Source of the DNA: Corythucha ciliata
Lineage: Eukaryota > Arthropoda > Insecta > Hemiptera > Tingidae
Direction of reading: 5' to 3'
DNA length: 64,000 nucleotides
Assembly (NCBI GenBank): GCA_038030265.1
Contig: CM075940.1
Coordinates: 13,330,001-13,394,000, forward strand
The position numbers and the translations under genes were made by a program. Within the stretch, counting starts at the first letter, position 1. Each line of letters opens with the position of its first letter. Positions 45,641 to 58,461 of the stretch are shown here, piece after piece. The notes below the pieces were generated by a model, which was not told the origin of the DNA, did no database searches, and worked only from the letters and a program-made list of their open reading frames with translations.

Positions 45641-45897
45641 TTTTTGTTTATTATGGGATAAACTTGTGAGGAAAAAAACGAGTAACTTGAAAGGATCACG
45701 GAGAAGCTTTTTCGCGCACTGATTTAAATGGGAATACGAATTTGGAAATTGTGTACATTACCTCTCATTTGGAAAAAGAGCCATAACCTGTTGATTAGCA
45801 TGCCTCTGCAGTTTCGGCCTGCAAGTTTTTTTATAAAAGCAAACTCTCTTTGAGTATTCAATTAGGCATTGCAACCCCTGGGGAGAGGAATTCACAT

Positions 45898-46692
45898 TCA
45901 CAGAGCTCAAAGCAGTTCGTGATCGTTTCCAGTGAGGCCTCCCGAGCTCTATTGCGGAATACCCTTCTCCTAAAGTCTTCTACTACATCCTTTATGGCAG
46001 GTACGAAGGCTAATCTCATTTGGTGACCCCCCTGTAAAGCCAATAGAGTACACGTATCTCATGGGCTGAGTTGTGGCGTCAGAGCGGTACGTAGCCCAGT
46101 AGTAAGTAATGATTTTCTCTAGTGGGGTATGTGACTTCTGACCCCTGTGCAGAACCTTATCTGACACCACGTGGACACAGAAGAAGACCTAATGTGCTTC
46201 ACTTGCCCCAGAGAAGGCTTGCTTTGGCACACAGGCGATTGAGAATGAGGTGAGCAATGCAGGGATTGACACTGCGAGCCCTAGTTCTGCATGGTCAAAC
46301 AGAACCTTCCCATTCTTGCTTTGAAAGAACTGGCAGTACAGCCCTGGAAAGAATGCTGCTACTCTGGGTAACGTGATATCCTTTGGATCCAGACTGCCTC
46401 TTCATAGTATCAATTGAATACTTAGCAACGTAGTGGTCAACCAGCTCTTTAAGAGTATCACTGGATTTTTTCTGGATATTCAGGTCTCCGGAGTCACGTA
46501 GCGCGAAAATAGTGAGAACCATTCGGACTTCCTCCATGAACCTGAACCCAGCATCTTTTCCAATAGACTGGGCAGTAACTTTTCTTTTAACTCACTAGGT
46601 ATGTCATTGAAATATTGGCTACCTCTATACGCATAGTGGTTGTGGACACTTGAAGTACGAAGTAACGGAAGGGGAATATTTCTATGTAACAT
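45898..46692 (-). pseudogene. Bunyavirus nucleoprotein-like endogenous viral element, copy 2
   Basis: Second copy of the fossil at 16047-16847, with the same frame changes at matching positions and extra small deletions near 46040 and 45945 in the C-terminal third. These extra breaks mean this copy kept decaying after the duplication. The family call rests on the same motif reading as for copy 1. Confidence 0.55.
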
Positions 46693-47049
46693 GTATCTTG
46701 TGGTAACTGTATGAATAATCGTGGAGACTGCATGACTAGAAGTGGTGAATGTATGACATTGATTGATGATTCAATTGATTTATTGAATGATCATTGCAAT
46801 CATGAACGTCTAAATGTAAGAATTAAGGGGTAAAGCACATCTACCACAGCTTGATTTGGTTAGATTTAGATTACAGTATTTTAGATTACCGATTTTCTTG
46901 GTCGACCGTGCAGTGTCCGCGTCCGGACGTTAGCTGCCCGGTGCACTCGGGTACGTTTGAAGCCAGAGTGGGCGAGTATAGAGCGAGAGCGTAAGTTTTT
47001 CGAAAGATTTAGTAATCTCTTGAGCCACTCTGTTTGAGCCGCGCGTAAG

Positions 47050-48890
47050 TTAATTAAATGTAATTCAAGAGAATAAAGCGTGAAAACTTGCGAGCTGTGA
47101 GTGCAGTTTCCCAGTAGCTTGATCAACGTTTTCTCCAACAGCTAGGATGGCTGTATCATCGGCGAATGTGGCAATAGTGACATCGTTCTTGAATGTAGAT
47201 CCCTCGTGTACAATAAGTAGAGGACAGGTCCGAGAACGCTGCCTTGAGGTACTTCCGCTGATATGGGCTTTAGTTCCGAGTATTTTTGTCGTCTTCTTCA
47301 CCCTGAAGTGTCTAATGGTCAGGTAAGACTTGAGCAATAGATAATATTTTCTAGGGAGGTCCCTCAGTAGCTTGTATTTAAGCCCTTCGTGCTACACCTT
47401 ATCAAAGGCTTGAGCAATATCCATAAACACGCTAGACACAATCTGTTCATTTTCTAACGCTTTTTTGATCACATTCGATGTACTTGGTCGATCGTTGAGT
47501 GGGGATGCCTGAAGCCAAATTGGTTATTTGGGATTAGTTTTCGGTTTCCTATAATTGGCTTAAGCCTTTTTCACGGTAATTTTTCAAATAATTTCGATGA
47601 AACTAGTAGAAGAGGTATACATAGAACGATATCAGCGTACAATGCTGCGTTCCGTATCTGAACGCAGCATTAATAATGTGAAGTAATTTCTTTAATGCTA
47701 TTTCTGGGAGCTCTTTCACTACTTACCTGTAACCAGGGGACTTTGCGTTGATGTTGTCTTTTATTTCGCTCTATATTTCTTTCAGCGTAACTGGATGTAT
47801 TTCATACTCGTCAGTCTAGTACGTCTGAGTAACATTTTTCTCTGAAGTCTGCGTCGGATACGGCTGAAACGTTTCAAACGAGTGATTCGCTAATAAATCT
47901 GCTTTCTCTTGATTACTCCTAGCTATAGGGGTAAATGGGGTTTCGGTATCTTCATGGATTTCGTAACTTTCCAAAGAGAATAGTCGGTGTCTTTTTCAGC
48001 GCTTAATGTACTCAAACAATTGCTAACTGTTTCGTTTTTTACTGTTCTACACAATTTCTTTAGTTGATGGCAGTATTTGTTGTACAGTCAGATGTTCTGT
48101 GCTGTCCAGCACATTTCACACATGCAGGGTCCCAATTAAGTTTAGAATATACCTGATTTCATGGATTTTTCAATCTTCCCCCTTGCATTTTCTTTCTTTT
48201 TCCCTACTGCCTATGTTGGTCGCGTCCAATATTTTGAGCCCCTGGTTTTTAAGATCTTCCATGATCTCGCTTTTCTCACTGGTAACGTGAAGTCCTCTGC
48301 AATGACCTTTATAGGTCTATCACCCTTGTCTTGGTATGTGTACCACGGTTTTTTGCCTCCTCCCAGTTTTTCCGTCTTTGATTTCCGGCTTTCTCGGATA
48401 TCCAGTTTCAGTTTTCAAACGTTGGGATTTTGATTTGTTCCTTTGGAATTTCCTTGAGGGACGAGTAGTTTTTTATTCCCGTTATATTTATTGGCGGAGG
48501 AGGTGGGTTCTTTTTAGGCTTTTTAATTTCAATCTTATTGCGATTTATTAAATTTCCAGTTTGCAATGAGTTGGAGGTTTTCGGTTTACCTACTGCCCCG
48601 TCTGAAATAATTTCTGGAGACGAATTGGCTTTACGTTCTTTGCTGCTCCTCTTGATCAGTTTCCCTAGCAAGCTCCTTTACGTCGGTTTCATATTGCCTT
48701 ATGAACTTTTAAATTTCGAAATAAGTATATAAGATTTTTTTTCGAAATTAGGTCATTGGCTTGTGAGAGACACTCACACGATGATGCGCCAGTGACCTTC
48801 CTACATTGGAACAATTTGTTGTTGTTTTGTTTTTAAAACAATGTTCTCAATTGTTAGCTCACTTTCACTACCGTCTGGGTCAGTCATTTC
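47050..48890 (-). pseudogene. Old Jockey-like LINE remnant, copy 2
   Basis: Duplicate of 17285-18943. The RT piece at 47337-47065 is better preserved here and shows FADDTAILAVGE, the FADD catalytic motif. ORF1 sequence is at 48671-48408 (PPPPINITGIKNYSSL) and is split by an insertion at 48657-48865. Confidence 0.7.
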
Positions 48891-50591
48891 GCTACGTAAA
48901 CATTCCCGCGCACGAAACTGCTGTAATGTCTTTTTTCAAATTTATTTTTTGCGAGAGCACCTCCAATTTCAACTCTTCGAGCACTCGCACAAGACTGATT
49001 TTACATAGGTACTGAAGACAAATCCTTTATTTCTTCGATTACAGTCGGAATGGGCGCATAGTTGGTCTAACTTATCTACTACACTCCCTTCGTCGCGTTA
49101 TACGCGTGAATTATAAGCCTTTTCTTGCTGAAGGGATGAAGGTTAAGGGTGTCATGCATGGAAGAAACCAGCGTTACCAATTTATTTGCCTTGTCTTTGA
49201 ACTGCAGGCTATTTTAAACGGACCTGACAAAAAGGAAATGAGGAGCATACAATCTGGGGGACGCACACGAATGCTACGTGAATAGGGGTAAAATCTTGTC
49301 TGGCAGTCGTAGTGAGGGCTGGGCAGTACATAATTGAATTAAGTAATTCAATTGGTGTGATATGTTATGTAATTGATAGCAACACACCGTCTTAGTTGGA
49401 AATTTGTAATTTGAAGGTATTTTCCGAAGTAATTTGTATTAACATGATTTTTAGATTCTCGGTGTTTAACAGTGATGAGAGTGATAGTGAAGGACGGAAG
49501 CTGCTGCAGGTGACGATATGTAGGTTGGCATCTCTGACAGTCCGTATTTGGGGCGCTGATGCTCGGAGTTGATGTTGGAGCTTCACGTTATGTGAGGCTT
49601 TCTGATAGCTTATGTTCTTTGTGGTTTATTCGAATTTTGAAGTTTTTTTACAAGCCGTGACTGTAAATATCTTTTTTCCTTTGTTTTATTCTTCCTGAGA
49701 GTGAAAGCATAGTTCTATAATTATTTCTAGTAAATAACCAATAAATTATTGAAAAGAAACCCCGAAAATACTAACTTGAAGCAAGCCGGTAGGACTATGA
49801 GATTGTTGATGGTGTGGGCATTCGTAGGGGGGTAGCGAATATTTTCGTCCGGACAGAAGCTTACTTGAACCTCTAATTGAGTGTCTAGGGGCAGCTATAC
49901 TGCGCAAAAATATCAAAGCCGGAAGGTTAGTAACTTCCTTTCCTTCATTTTGTTGTCAACCATCGTTGAACTTTTATCATAATTTTGAAAAAGAGAGGGC
50001 AGAAAGGTTTCATCACGATGAATAAGGCTAACAAAACACCTCCGGGACATGTTTTGTTGGATTATTAAACACTTACTCAGCGCTGAACTAAGTTGACAGT
50101 TCTGCAACGGCGAAAGACTAAGTGCACATTAAGCACTGTACAAGTCTGAATTTTTTGAACGCGGCCATTGTTTACGTAATTTACATTGTTACATTTTTTA
50201 CGCGTGAACTGTAAAAAATCATTGTTAACACGTAAACGCACATCCCTGGAACTACTTTTGTTGTAACTAATGCATCTTTTAAATTGTATTAATTCTGTTA
50301 TTTGCAAAGAAAACTATTTATCTGCTGTCCAGGGTATTGAGCGAATGCTGCGAATACCCCGAGAAAGCGCCACTGATATTTGAGCATTTGCTGGGTGCGT
50401 GGCACGGTTGGCTCACCTCGCATCCGGGACTAATCGAATCTCATCCGTCTTTTTATGGACCGGATTCACATGAGGGCATCCCGATATTTCGATAATGCCG
50501 TCACATAAGACAAATTATAAGATTTATATTGACCAGACTGACGGTGGCGCCCAGTTGGTAAAAAGTGCGTTGAAAGGAGTACTGGAATCTT

Positions 50592-51440
50592 CTAGATTTT
50601 CAAGATGAGTTTTCCAGCAACAACAAACGCTTGTGCCCTCCATGGCGAGTTACTTAATTCAATTATTTTATTTTGTAGTAGCTTTTCGACTTCCTCTCGG
50701 ATGAATTTTTCATCTTGTTCTGATTGTCTGCGTGACTTGACTGCTATCGGCTTGCTTTCAGGTGGCAGGTTCGGAAATAATATATTGGTTCGACGTTTGC
50801 TGCTTGTAGATTGTTGCAAATCTGAAGAGTAGGTAGATTTCCGCCGAAAGTCATTTCAACGGATTGGTGAGAATTCATTATGTCATGTCCAACTATGACA
50901 TCTGTGCAGAGGTTGTTCAAGACGTACAGTTTAGTATCACAATTTTGTCCGATTTTTAGATTTATGTCGCACTGTCCTCTTATATCGGTGAAGAAAGACT
51001 GAGATGCCATCGCGATACGGCCCGAAGATTGTTTTGTTGGAATGGAATGTTTTCGAACGAAGGACTGGTCTATGAAGCTGAGACTGCTTCCCGTGTCAAT
51101 GAGTGCTTTGGCTTTAAATATGTTGAGTTCTACCTCCTCTAATGCTTTTGCAAGGTTGCATGAAAATCCTTCCGGTTTTATTGACGCAGAAGAACTCTTC
51201 ATTTTGATTTTCGATCGGCATACTTTTTCATAATGCCCCTTTTTTGAACAATACTTGCAAATTGCGTTCGTAGCTGGACATAGGCTTCTAGTGTGTCTTT
51301 TACCTCCACAGAAGTAACATTCGTTGTTGACCTGTTTGCCAAGGTTGAGTCCTCAGTAAGGTCTTCTTCAACGATATCAGATTTCGAGGCGTTCAGCATT
51401 TGCACTTCGAGGTGCGTTTAATGTTTGGGTTAATGCGGGG
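50592..51440 (-). pseudogene. Ty3/gypsy-like gag-pol fragment
   Basis: In order on the minus strand: two CCHC knuckles (CYFCGGKRHTRSLC, then CKYCSKKGHYEKVC) near 51310-51230, an aspartic protease with AKALIDTGSSLSFID near 51100, and the start of a reverse transcriptase (KPIAVKSRRQSEQDEKFI, then IIELSNSPWRAQAFVV) to 50600. The piece stops at the duplicated block, losing the RT core. Frame changes separate the parts. Confidence 0.75.
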
Positions 51441-51598
51441 TGGGACAAGAAAAATAGATTATATGAGGTAGGAATGATTAATTATGATAACTCACAGCAT
51501 CTGTGCACCGTGACGATTGTCGTCCTTTTCCTTGATCCCGAACTTCTGTGTGGTTTTTCTTCCCGTGCGCGCCGGTACGCGATTTTTAGTGGACTGCT

Positions 51599-52560
51599 CT
51601 ATAAGTGGAGGGAGTTGTTGGGAATGGGAGGAACTGATCCTTGATTGAAAGCAAAGTATGTGAATGCATATCTACAAACATCATGATGTAGTTCGACTGA
51701 TTGTCCGTAAACGGTCTCAGGGTTAGCCTGGACGTGTTGGTTGACATAATAAGGTCTGACATTTAGTGACATGTCTCTAAAGGCGAATCCCATTGCTTCA
51801 GTGTGGCGTACTGCTCTTCTAATTTGATAGAATGCGTGTGCTACGTCTGAGTGGGGGATGTAAGGCATGACTAATGGAATCGCTCCTTGAAAGTAGTGGG
51901 AGTTGTTTTCGACTAATGAGGTTCTGAGGTTAGGCAAATCAAAGGATATTGCATCTAACTCTGAAAATTCGATTTTGATTCCAAGAACGACTGACGAATT
52001 TAAGGCGTTGATTCGTTTGTCATATGGTTGGAGCCATAAAACATCGGGAGCAACGTGACTTCTTGAGTTAAATCGATCATATCTGTAGGGTGATTCCTGG
52101 TTGGCGTGGTCGGCTCTGCGGGCTAAGTAAAAACTGGCAGTGTATGAACCAGCAGCGGGAATAGGAATTTCTGTTTCGCCTTGTTGGCGAGCGATTAGAT
52201 AATGAATCGTCGCGGCGAATGTATCATCGGTGGCTTCGGCTGGTTGGTTGGCCGGAACTCTGGGGTAAGCGCGTGCCATGTTGGAAGAGTGGTTGGCTCG
52301 ACGGAATGGAAAAGGGGCGCTATATAGTCAGTACTGTGCTGGACTTGACCGAGAGTAGAGCTTGAGGGCTCTTGTGTTTCGAAAAAGCGGGAAAGGGCAC
52401 GCATGACTGTTGTCGTAGTCTGGATGTTGTTAGTGTCTACATTGAGGGCGTAAATGTACGGATTGAAGGACGGTGAAGTGTAAGTATGCACTGGAACGTG
52501 AACTCGGGCGAGGGTTGGTCTCTGAGTGAGATTGCGTCCTACGACGGGGTTGTAAAATGC
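51599..52560 (-). pseudogene. Endogenous viral capsid-like pseudogene (part 2)
   Basis: The minus strand is open from 52560 to about 52200 (with FYNPVVGRNLTQRP and RALSRFFETQEPSS), then shifts frame once near 52280 and stays open to the stop at 51599, about 310 residues in all. There are no introns and no host domain that I know. The content is like a viral structural protein and similar in style to the fossil at 63-1752, but the two do not overlap in sequence. They may be different parts of one capsid type or unrelated. It lies next to a Ty3/gypsy fragment and a BEL/Pao fragment. Confidence 0.45.
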
Positions 52561-52766
52561 TTCAAATTATTTTTTTTGGTCCTCCGTACGCCGGATAATA
52601 CCGCAACCGCAGATCAATTTTTCTATAGTTTTCGCAAATTTAAATCAAATAACTAGTTCAATTTAATTTCCTAAATATAATTTGTGCAGTCACGTGATTT
52701 CATTAATTTACAAAAAAAATATCAAATGTAATAATACGCTCTTTCGAGAAAGACCAGTTTTGCACT

Positions 52767-54095
52767 TTGTGGGAAAAATTCACAGCGAAGAGAGAACGTT
52801 ATTTTCGTAGGCTTCAAACAACGTATGATCTTCTCAAAGAAAAAGAAAGGAAGCTTGAGTTAATCGTGGCTCGGTTCGAGCAAATTGAAAAGGATTTTGA
52901 TGAATACATCGAGCTTTCCGATCAACTCATCGAGCTTTCCGATCAACTCACAGCGATCCTTGGCAAACAAGGTTCTCTATCATCATTTTCAACCGATACC
53001 TCAGGTTACGAAGACCTTTTTTTCATTAGAAAGGCAGAAGTAACGCGCATCAAACGAAACCAAAACGCTCTCCTTCCACAAAACACAGCTAACAACGAAA
53101 ATAAAAAACAAGATAAATTAAAACTACCTAGATTGTCGGTTCCTACTTAAAAGGAGACCCATCGGAGTTTCCAGCATTCATAAATTTTTTTCGATTCTTT
53201 AATCCACGACACCGATATGAGCAATATTGAAAAATTTTCGTATCTAGAGTCTTTTCTTGAAGGCGAAGCACTGCAGCCAAGCCAGCGCAAGGATGTCGTA
53301 AAAAGACTTCGAAGGTGTATGAACTGTCTCGGCTCACATGCAATTTAACTGCAAATCAACGAGAGGTTGCAAACTTTGTTCGAGCCAATTTCATAACACT
53401 CTCTTACATTCTGACTCTCCATCAAAGAAGCCGGTCGTGAACGAAACTAAGACAGAGTCGGGCTCATCCAATCAATCAATCCCACCTATTGCATCGTCAA
53501 GTCAAGCTCTATCTTGCAGTCTCATTTCTAACAAAAAAAAAATCGCTGGCGACAATACTTCTGGGCACAGCTCAAATTCGCATTAAGGACGTCAAAGGAA
53601 ACTGGCATACAGCTCGTGCCGTTATCGATAGCGGTTCTCAGCTTAACTTTATGAGCCAGGGACTTGCCGAGAAGCTGCAGCTACACCCCAAAACCGCCCA
53701 GCTCAATGTTGGTGGTATTGGAAATCTTAGTATGGGTGATGCCTATGGTGTAGTAACAAGCTGCATTATGCCTAAACGCGCCGAGCTGCCCCAAATCCGT
53801 TGCGAAGCAGTTATATTGCCAAGAATTGCAACCGAGTTGCCTACAACGAGGTTTCGTCGATTATTAAAAGCAAATTCGCCTACATGGACCTCGCTGATCC
53901 AGATTTTCATTCACCAGCAGAAGTAGATGTGCTACTTGGAGCGGCTTTATTTTCAGATATTTGTCTTCCCAACAGAATCATAAAAGGAGAGCCTTCAGCG
54001 CTACTGACTATTTTTGGATGGCTATTGATCGGTCCAGCATCAGCGCAGCAGACGACTTTGTCTACAAATATCGCTCTTCTCGCGCAAAACAACTA
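52767..54095 (+). pseudogene. BEL/Pao retrotransposon gag-pol fragment
   Basis: A coiled-coil gag start at 52767-53150 (with an in-frame repeat of IELSDQL) leads into the block KLPRLSVPT and, in another frame, DPSEFPAFINFF. Near 53570-53660 an aspartic protease appears (ARAVIDSGSQLNFMS), followed in a further frame by DVLLGAALFSDICL and IFGWLLIGPAS at 53925-54060, the classic end of the Pao protease region before the RT. Several frame changes; RT, RNase H and integrase are missing. This is one of the few plus-strand elements. Confidence 0.75.
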
Positions 54096-54157
54096 ATAAA
54101 AAATCACTAAAAGCAAAAATACAACATATTATATTCCTCCAAAATTAAAAAAAATAC

Positions 54158-56175
54158 CTATTTCTCGTTCATTTTCAAAAATAAAAGCATTTTGGCTTTT
54201 TCCGGCGATAATTGGCTTCTTCTTCCACTGAGAATCATGCCGGCCTTCGAAAACAATTGTTCACATGGAACAGACGTTGCAGTTATGGCCAGTCTTTCTT
54301 AGGCGACTTCAGACAGAAGAGGATAAACATGCCTATGATTATGCCACCAAGCAATAGGGTCATTGCTGAGGGGAGCTCACTCGTCGTCAATAAAGCGATC
54401 GCTCTGCTCTCCCGTGTCCCTATAAGATTAGTTCCACTGATGTTTTATGAAACAAAAAAATGATTACGTATTTTACACTAACTTGTCGAGCCATTTGTTC
54501 TTCTGCTCTGGCCTCCTTCAAAAATGAAGAGAATACCCCTGATTCCACGGATTTCTCTTCAAGACCACTGGCGACTTTGTGTTCCGATGGATGGTATTGA
54601 TCTGTCATTTTAGCCAGAAGAAATTCTTTGACTAATCTCTTTGCTTTCATAGATCCTTCACCCTTAGGGTCTGTGAATCCCATCATCTTGAATCGAGGAT
54701 CAAGAAATGTGCAGACCGACAAGGTCCCGCTAGTTTCGATGGAGCCGAACCGGTCATTCCTGTCGATTTCCAGAAGCAAAATATCGATTTGTGGCTTCAA
54801 CTCGGTAAATTCAACGTTTTTGGACAAATCTTTTAGAATATCCTTTAGCCCGCGAACCATGACTATTAGACTAGAAGCAGGTGGATAGCTCTGATGACTG
54901 AGGTTTAGGGTCATTTCTTCGAATGACTTTAAAACTGAACATAACTTTCGAGCCTTCGCCCATTCGGAGGGAGTTATTGCCGCTAAATCGGTATCTATAA
55001 GCGCGATCGCGGTCTTGATAGGCACCTCCAAGTGAATGAACCTTTTTACCATGTAAAACGTTGAGTTCCACCGGGTTTCAACGGAATTGATTAATTTCAG
55101 TGGAGGGTCAATACCTTCCTTTTTCTGGATCTCGCAAAGCATATTGTACGATTTCGTTGAAGTACGGAAATGGGATACAATTCGCTTAATTTTTTTAAAA
55201 CATGTATCGATATCGGGAGATTCGAGCGCTTTGTCTACTATCAAATTTAATTTATGCGCCGCGCAGCCCATATACTTCATTGACAAGAATTGTAAGGCCC
55301 CGATGATGTTTGCGGCATTATCAGACACAGCAAAAATCACCTTGTTCGCGATATTCCAGTGACCCGAAGTTATTTTCAAAGCGCCCGCTAAATTTTCTTT
55401 CGTGTGGCTTTCCTTCATCGAAGAGCAGTCGAGGAGAACATTGTAATATTTACCCAGGATAATGAAGTGAGCGGTGACAGCCAAGTAACTCAAATTTTGA
55501 CGTGACGTCCATGAATCAGTTGTGATACAGATAGTTTTAGCCGTCTCTAAGAGTTTTCCCACATTCAGCCTGCACTCTTCATATTTGGCCGGTATCAGTG
55601 TTTTTGAAATGATTTTGCGGGATGGCAGATCATACGCTGGATTTAAAGCCTTGACGAAGGCTTTGAACCCCGAATCCTCAACAACAGAAAACGGTTGAAA
55701 ATCCTGGGTAAATAATTTGAGAAGAAGGCTTTCGTGTCTACTCTTCGCGGATGTGGGCATCTTCCGAACTAAAAAGTCCGACATTCTGGTTTGAGTTTGA
55801 GTTATGAGTGGCGTAGGGGCACCGGCCGCTGGTAATGACGAATTCGTGACGAAGAACTCATTTCGGGTACGTCTGAGTTTTGAATGTTGTTTAGATTCAG
55901 AGGAAACTCTCCTAATGTGCTGGAAGATGAAGACGATGGTGCAGAGCTGATGCTGATGCAGTTTGGGGAGGGGCTTGGCTAGTATTCTGAGTCTGAGTCA
56001 CTAAGCGAACAGTAGGATGCTTACGAGTCATGTGTTTTTTTAAATTCGTGGTACATGATTTATAGCTAACCAAAGAATGGCATATTTTGCATTTCGCAAA
56101 ATGTGCGTCTATTTGATCGAAATGCAGCCAAACGGGGCTTTTTTTGATTCGCGAAGTGAATGACGCCGATGACAT
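54158..56175 (-). pseudogene. hAT transposase (ZBED-like), decayed
   Basis: Starts at ATG 56175 with a BED zinc finger (CKICHSLVSY, then HMTRKH). A 454-codon open region at 55784-54420 holds the RNase H-like core: ICITTDSWTSRQNLSYLAV, GCAAHKLNLIVDKAL and VETRWNSTFYMV. The hATC dimerisation domain follows at about 54350-54158 (WWHNHRHVYPLL, VPCEQLFSKAGMI, LSPEKAKMLLF). Breaks: frame changes between BED and core, a possible intron donor near 54480, a frame change near 54370 and a TAA at about 54300. Related host genes are ZBED proteins, but the breaks favour a dead transposon. A possible 5' end lies near 57285; no 3' end was found. Confidence 0.8.
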
Positions 56176-56179
56176 GATC

Positions 56180-58460
56180 ACTACCGAAAGACGAACGAGA
56201 ACAATTCGAAATACTTTTCCACGCTCCTTTGCTCACGGCATAAGGCAGAGAAAACTGAAGACTGAACTGAATAAAAAATTCGATTGAATAGAGTATAGCG
56301 CTTTAGAATATGTAAGAAGTTGGAGCACATATATTTTTAATTCCCCTTTTTGAAGGGCTCAGTTTTTCTGACCTGCAGAATAGGCTAGGAGTAATCGAAT
56401 CGCCAAAAGGCGAAAGAAAAGAGATGAGAGAGACAAGACAGTTTGTGTCCACGTGTGCCCGCCCCCCTGACAACACACACCGCATCTCACTTCTCTGCCC
56501 TACTACTTACTACTTCACTCAACAGTGAACAGTCAACACAATCCATAAGGCAAATGATTAATAATGATCTAACCGGCGACTTCTGATGAAAAAGCCCCAA
56601 GCATCTTATTCATGTTGTTTTTTTTTTACCGCGTACCTATTCTTATTTCGCAAATTACCTACGTATATGAAAAGTTTTCTACATGTGTATTCCTGGACAG
56701 ATTCAGAACTAACTGAACTTGTTTCAACAGTTTATCTTTATTCGAGTTGTAGAACTAAAATTAATAAGTAATTTCACTTGAGAAAATGAAGGATTGCATT
56801 GGTTTATATTAGTGAGATTTTGAATGAAGTAAAAGAACATAAACGTCTTTATTAACGTCCGACGATTGCTAGGGTACGGAACAGATGATTGGTGTTGGTG
56901 AAATTTCTAAAAGACGAAAGTTTTTATTTAATACGCCTTTCAAAATCTCCCTATTTTTTTATTGTTTCCTAAAATAAAGATTGATGGCGTCAAAGACGGC
57001 GTTTTCATCGACTAATTAGGACAACATAGCATAGTACTCTTTATTTTTTTGGAAGTTCGCCGCGCCGTCCGCTGTGTAACTTACTCATGAGTTCTCGTTC
57101 GTATAGAATGTAGAATCGGAAATGAAAGAACGAAGATCGGAATTCGGAATACAAGACCTGTGTCCTTGCTCCTTGGCATTGCAAGTGTATCTGATCGGTA
57201 ATGGAACTGGATCGGTAAGATGGAACTGGAACTCTTTGGAACTGTTACGGCTGAAAACTGGATCGGCACATCCCTATTTCCTACGGAGAGGAAAATAAAA
57301 AAAAACAAAAGCCTTTTAGAAAGCACCCCGGCTAGGGTTTGAGAAAAAAAAGAAGGGTTTAAAAAAAAGAGTGAATCGAAGACGAAGAGATGAGGTCGAA
57401 AGAAAATCCAGCGACGGTTCGGGAGTCGTCACACGAATATTCCTTCTCCGTTGGGGGGCCTTCAGCCAAGGCCTTATCCCTTTTCGTTAGCGGAACGCGC
57501 TTTGGCACAAAAATCAGTAGTCATAAGACCCCGGTCGGTATTGCATTTGGGCCAAATCGGTCGAGGTGGAGGGGGGAGGATATGGGTTGAAGTGGTCAAA
57601 AAATCACTATAAATCACTAGTTGATTCTAGAAGCATTATATTCGGTACGTATACTCCATGTTATAGTAGACTTTGATTCCCATTTTAATTTTTCAAAAAA
57701 GTCAAGGTGGTAGGGGTGGTCTTTCCGGTGTGGAAGTGTAGAAATAGCGTTGAACTTCACTAGTTCATCTTAGCGCTCTAAAATTCGACTCAATAATTTA
57801 ATGTAACGAAAGCCCTGGTTTCCATTGAGATTCATCGAAAACTTTGATGGGGGGGGGGGTGAAATGGGGGATGAAATTTCAAAAAAATCGCTTAAATTCA
57901 CACGTTTAGGTATTATAAAATACGGCACAAAAATTTAATCTTACAAAGCCCTTGGAAAACTACCGAAACTTTTCGACATTTTTGAAGAGAGGGTGGTGAA
58001 AATAGAGGAAGCAGTTCGGCTTAAAGAAACAAATTATGGTATCAAAATTGTTACTTCTGGGACGGCTTAGGGCATCCGTATACGGAATGAATGCACTCTT
58101 TCCGACCGCCAGCTGCCGGAGCGAAATTTTGTTTTTTCAGTTCGGTTCAATTTTAAAAAAAATCGCTGTTTAGGAAAAAAGTTTGTTCAGTTCATTTTAT
58201 GGCTGATGATTGAAAAGTTGATCCTATTGGTAGCACAAGTGAGCTTTTACAACCCTACCGTTCTTTTTTCTGTGAAAAATCTCAAAACGTCTTCGCCTTA
58301 ATTGGAAGTGTTCCAATTGTCGTCAAAACCCAAAGAATGAAAAATTTAGAGCCGAAATCGCAAACGCGTTCTTCCCTGCCGTCGTCTTCCACGGAAAAGA
58401 AAAAGCACGTACCTGGCTTGAGAGCTCTTTATTCTTTGTGTTAATTCATCCCCAAGTTCA
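56180..58460. other. No recognisable gene; hAT end-like repeat inside
   Basis: AT-rich sequence with poly(G) near 57850. Apart from the repeat at 57170-57285, nothing is recognised. Confidence 0.35.
57170..57285 (-). repeat. hAT-like terminal repeat family, copy 2
   Basis: Inverted relative of 13956-14060, starting on the minus strand with TAGGGATGTGCCGATCC. It lies 1.1 kb upstream of the BED exon of the hAT transposase and could be the 5' end of that element. Confidence 0.45.
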
Positions 58461-58461
58461 G

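Larger units (their letters stand above)
45646..50600. repeat. 5-kb duplicated block, copy 2
   Basis: About 4,955 bp almost identical to 15791-20783. Differences include a ~205-bp insertion at 48657-48865 inside LINE ORF1, the ~130-bp deletion near 49910, and small indels. The right end near 50600 abuts the Ty3/gypsy fragment. Confidence 0.85.
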
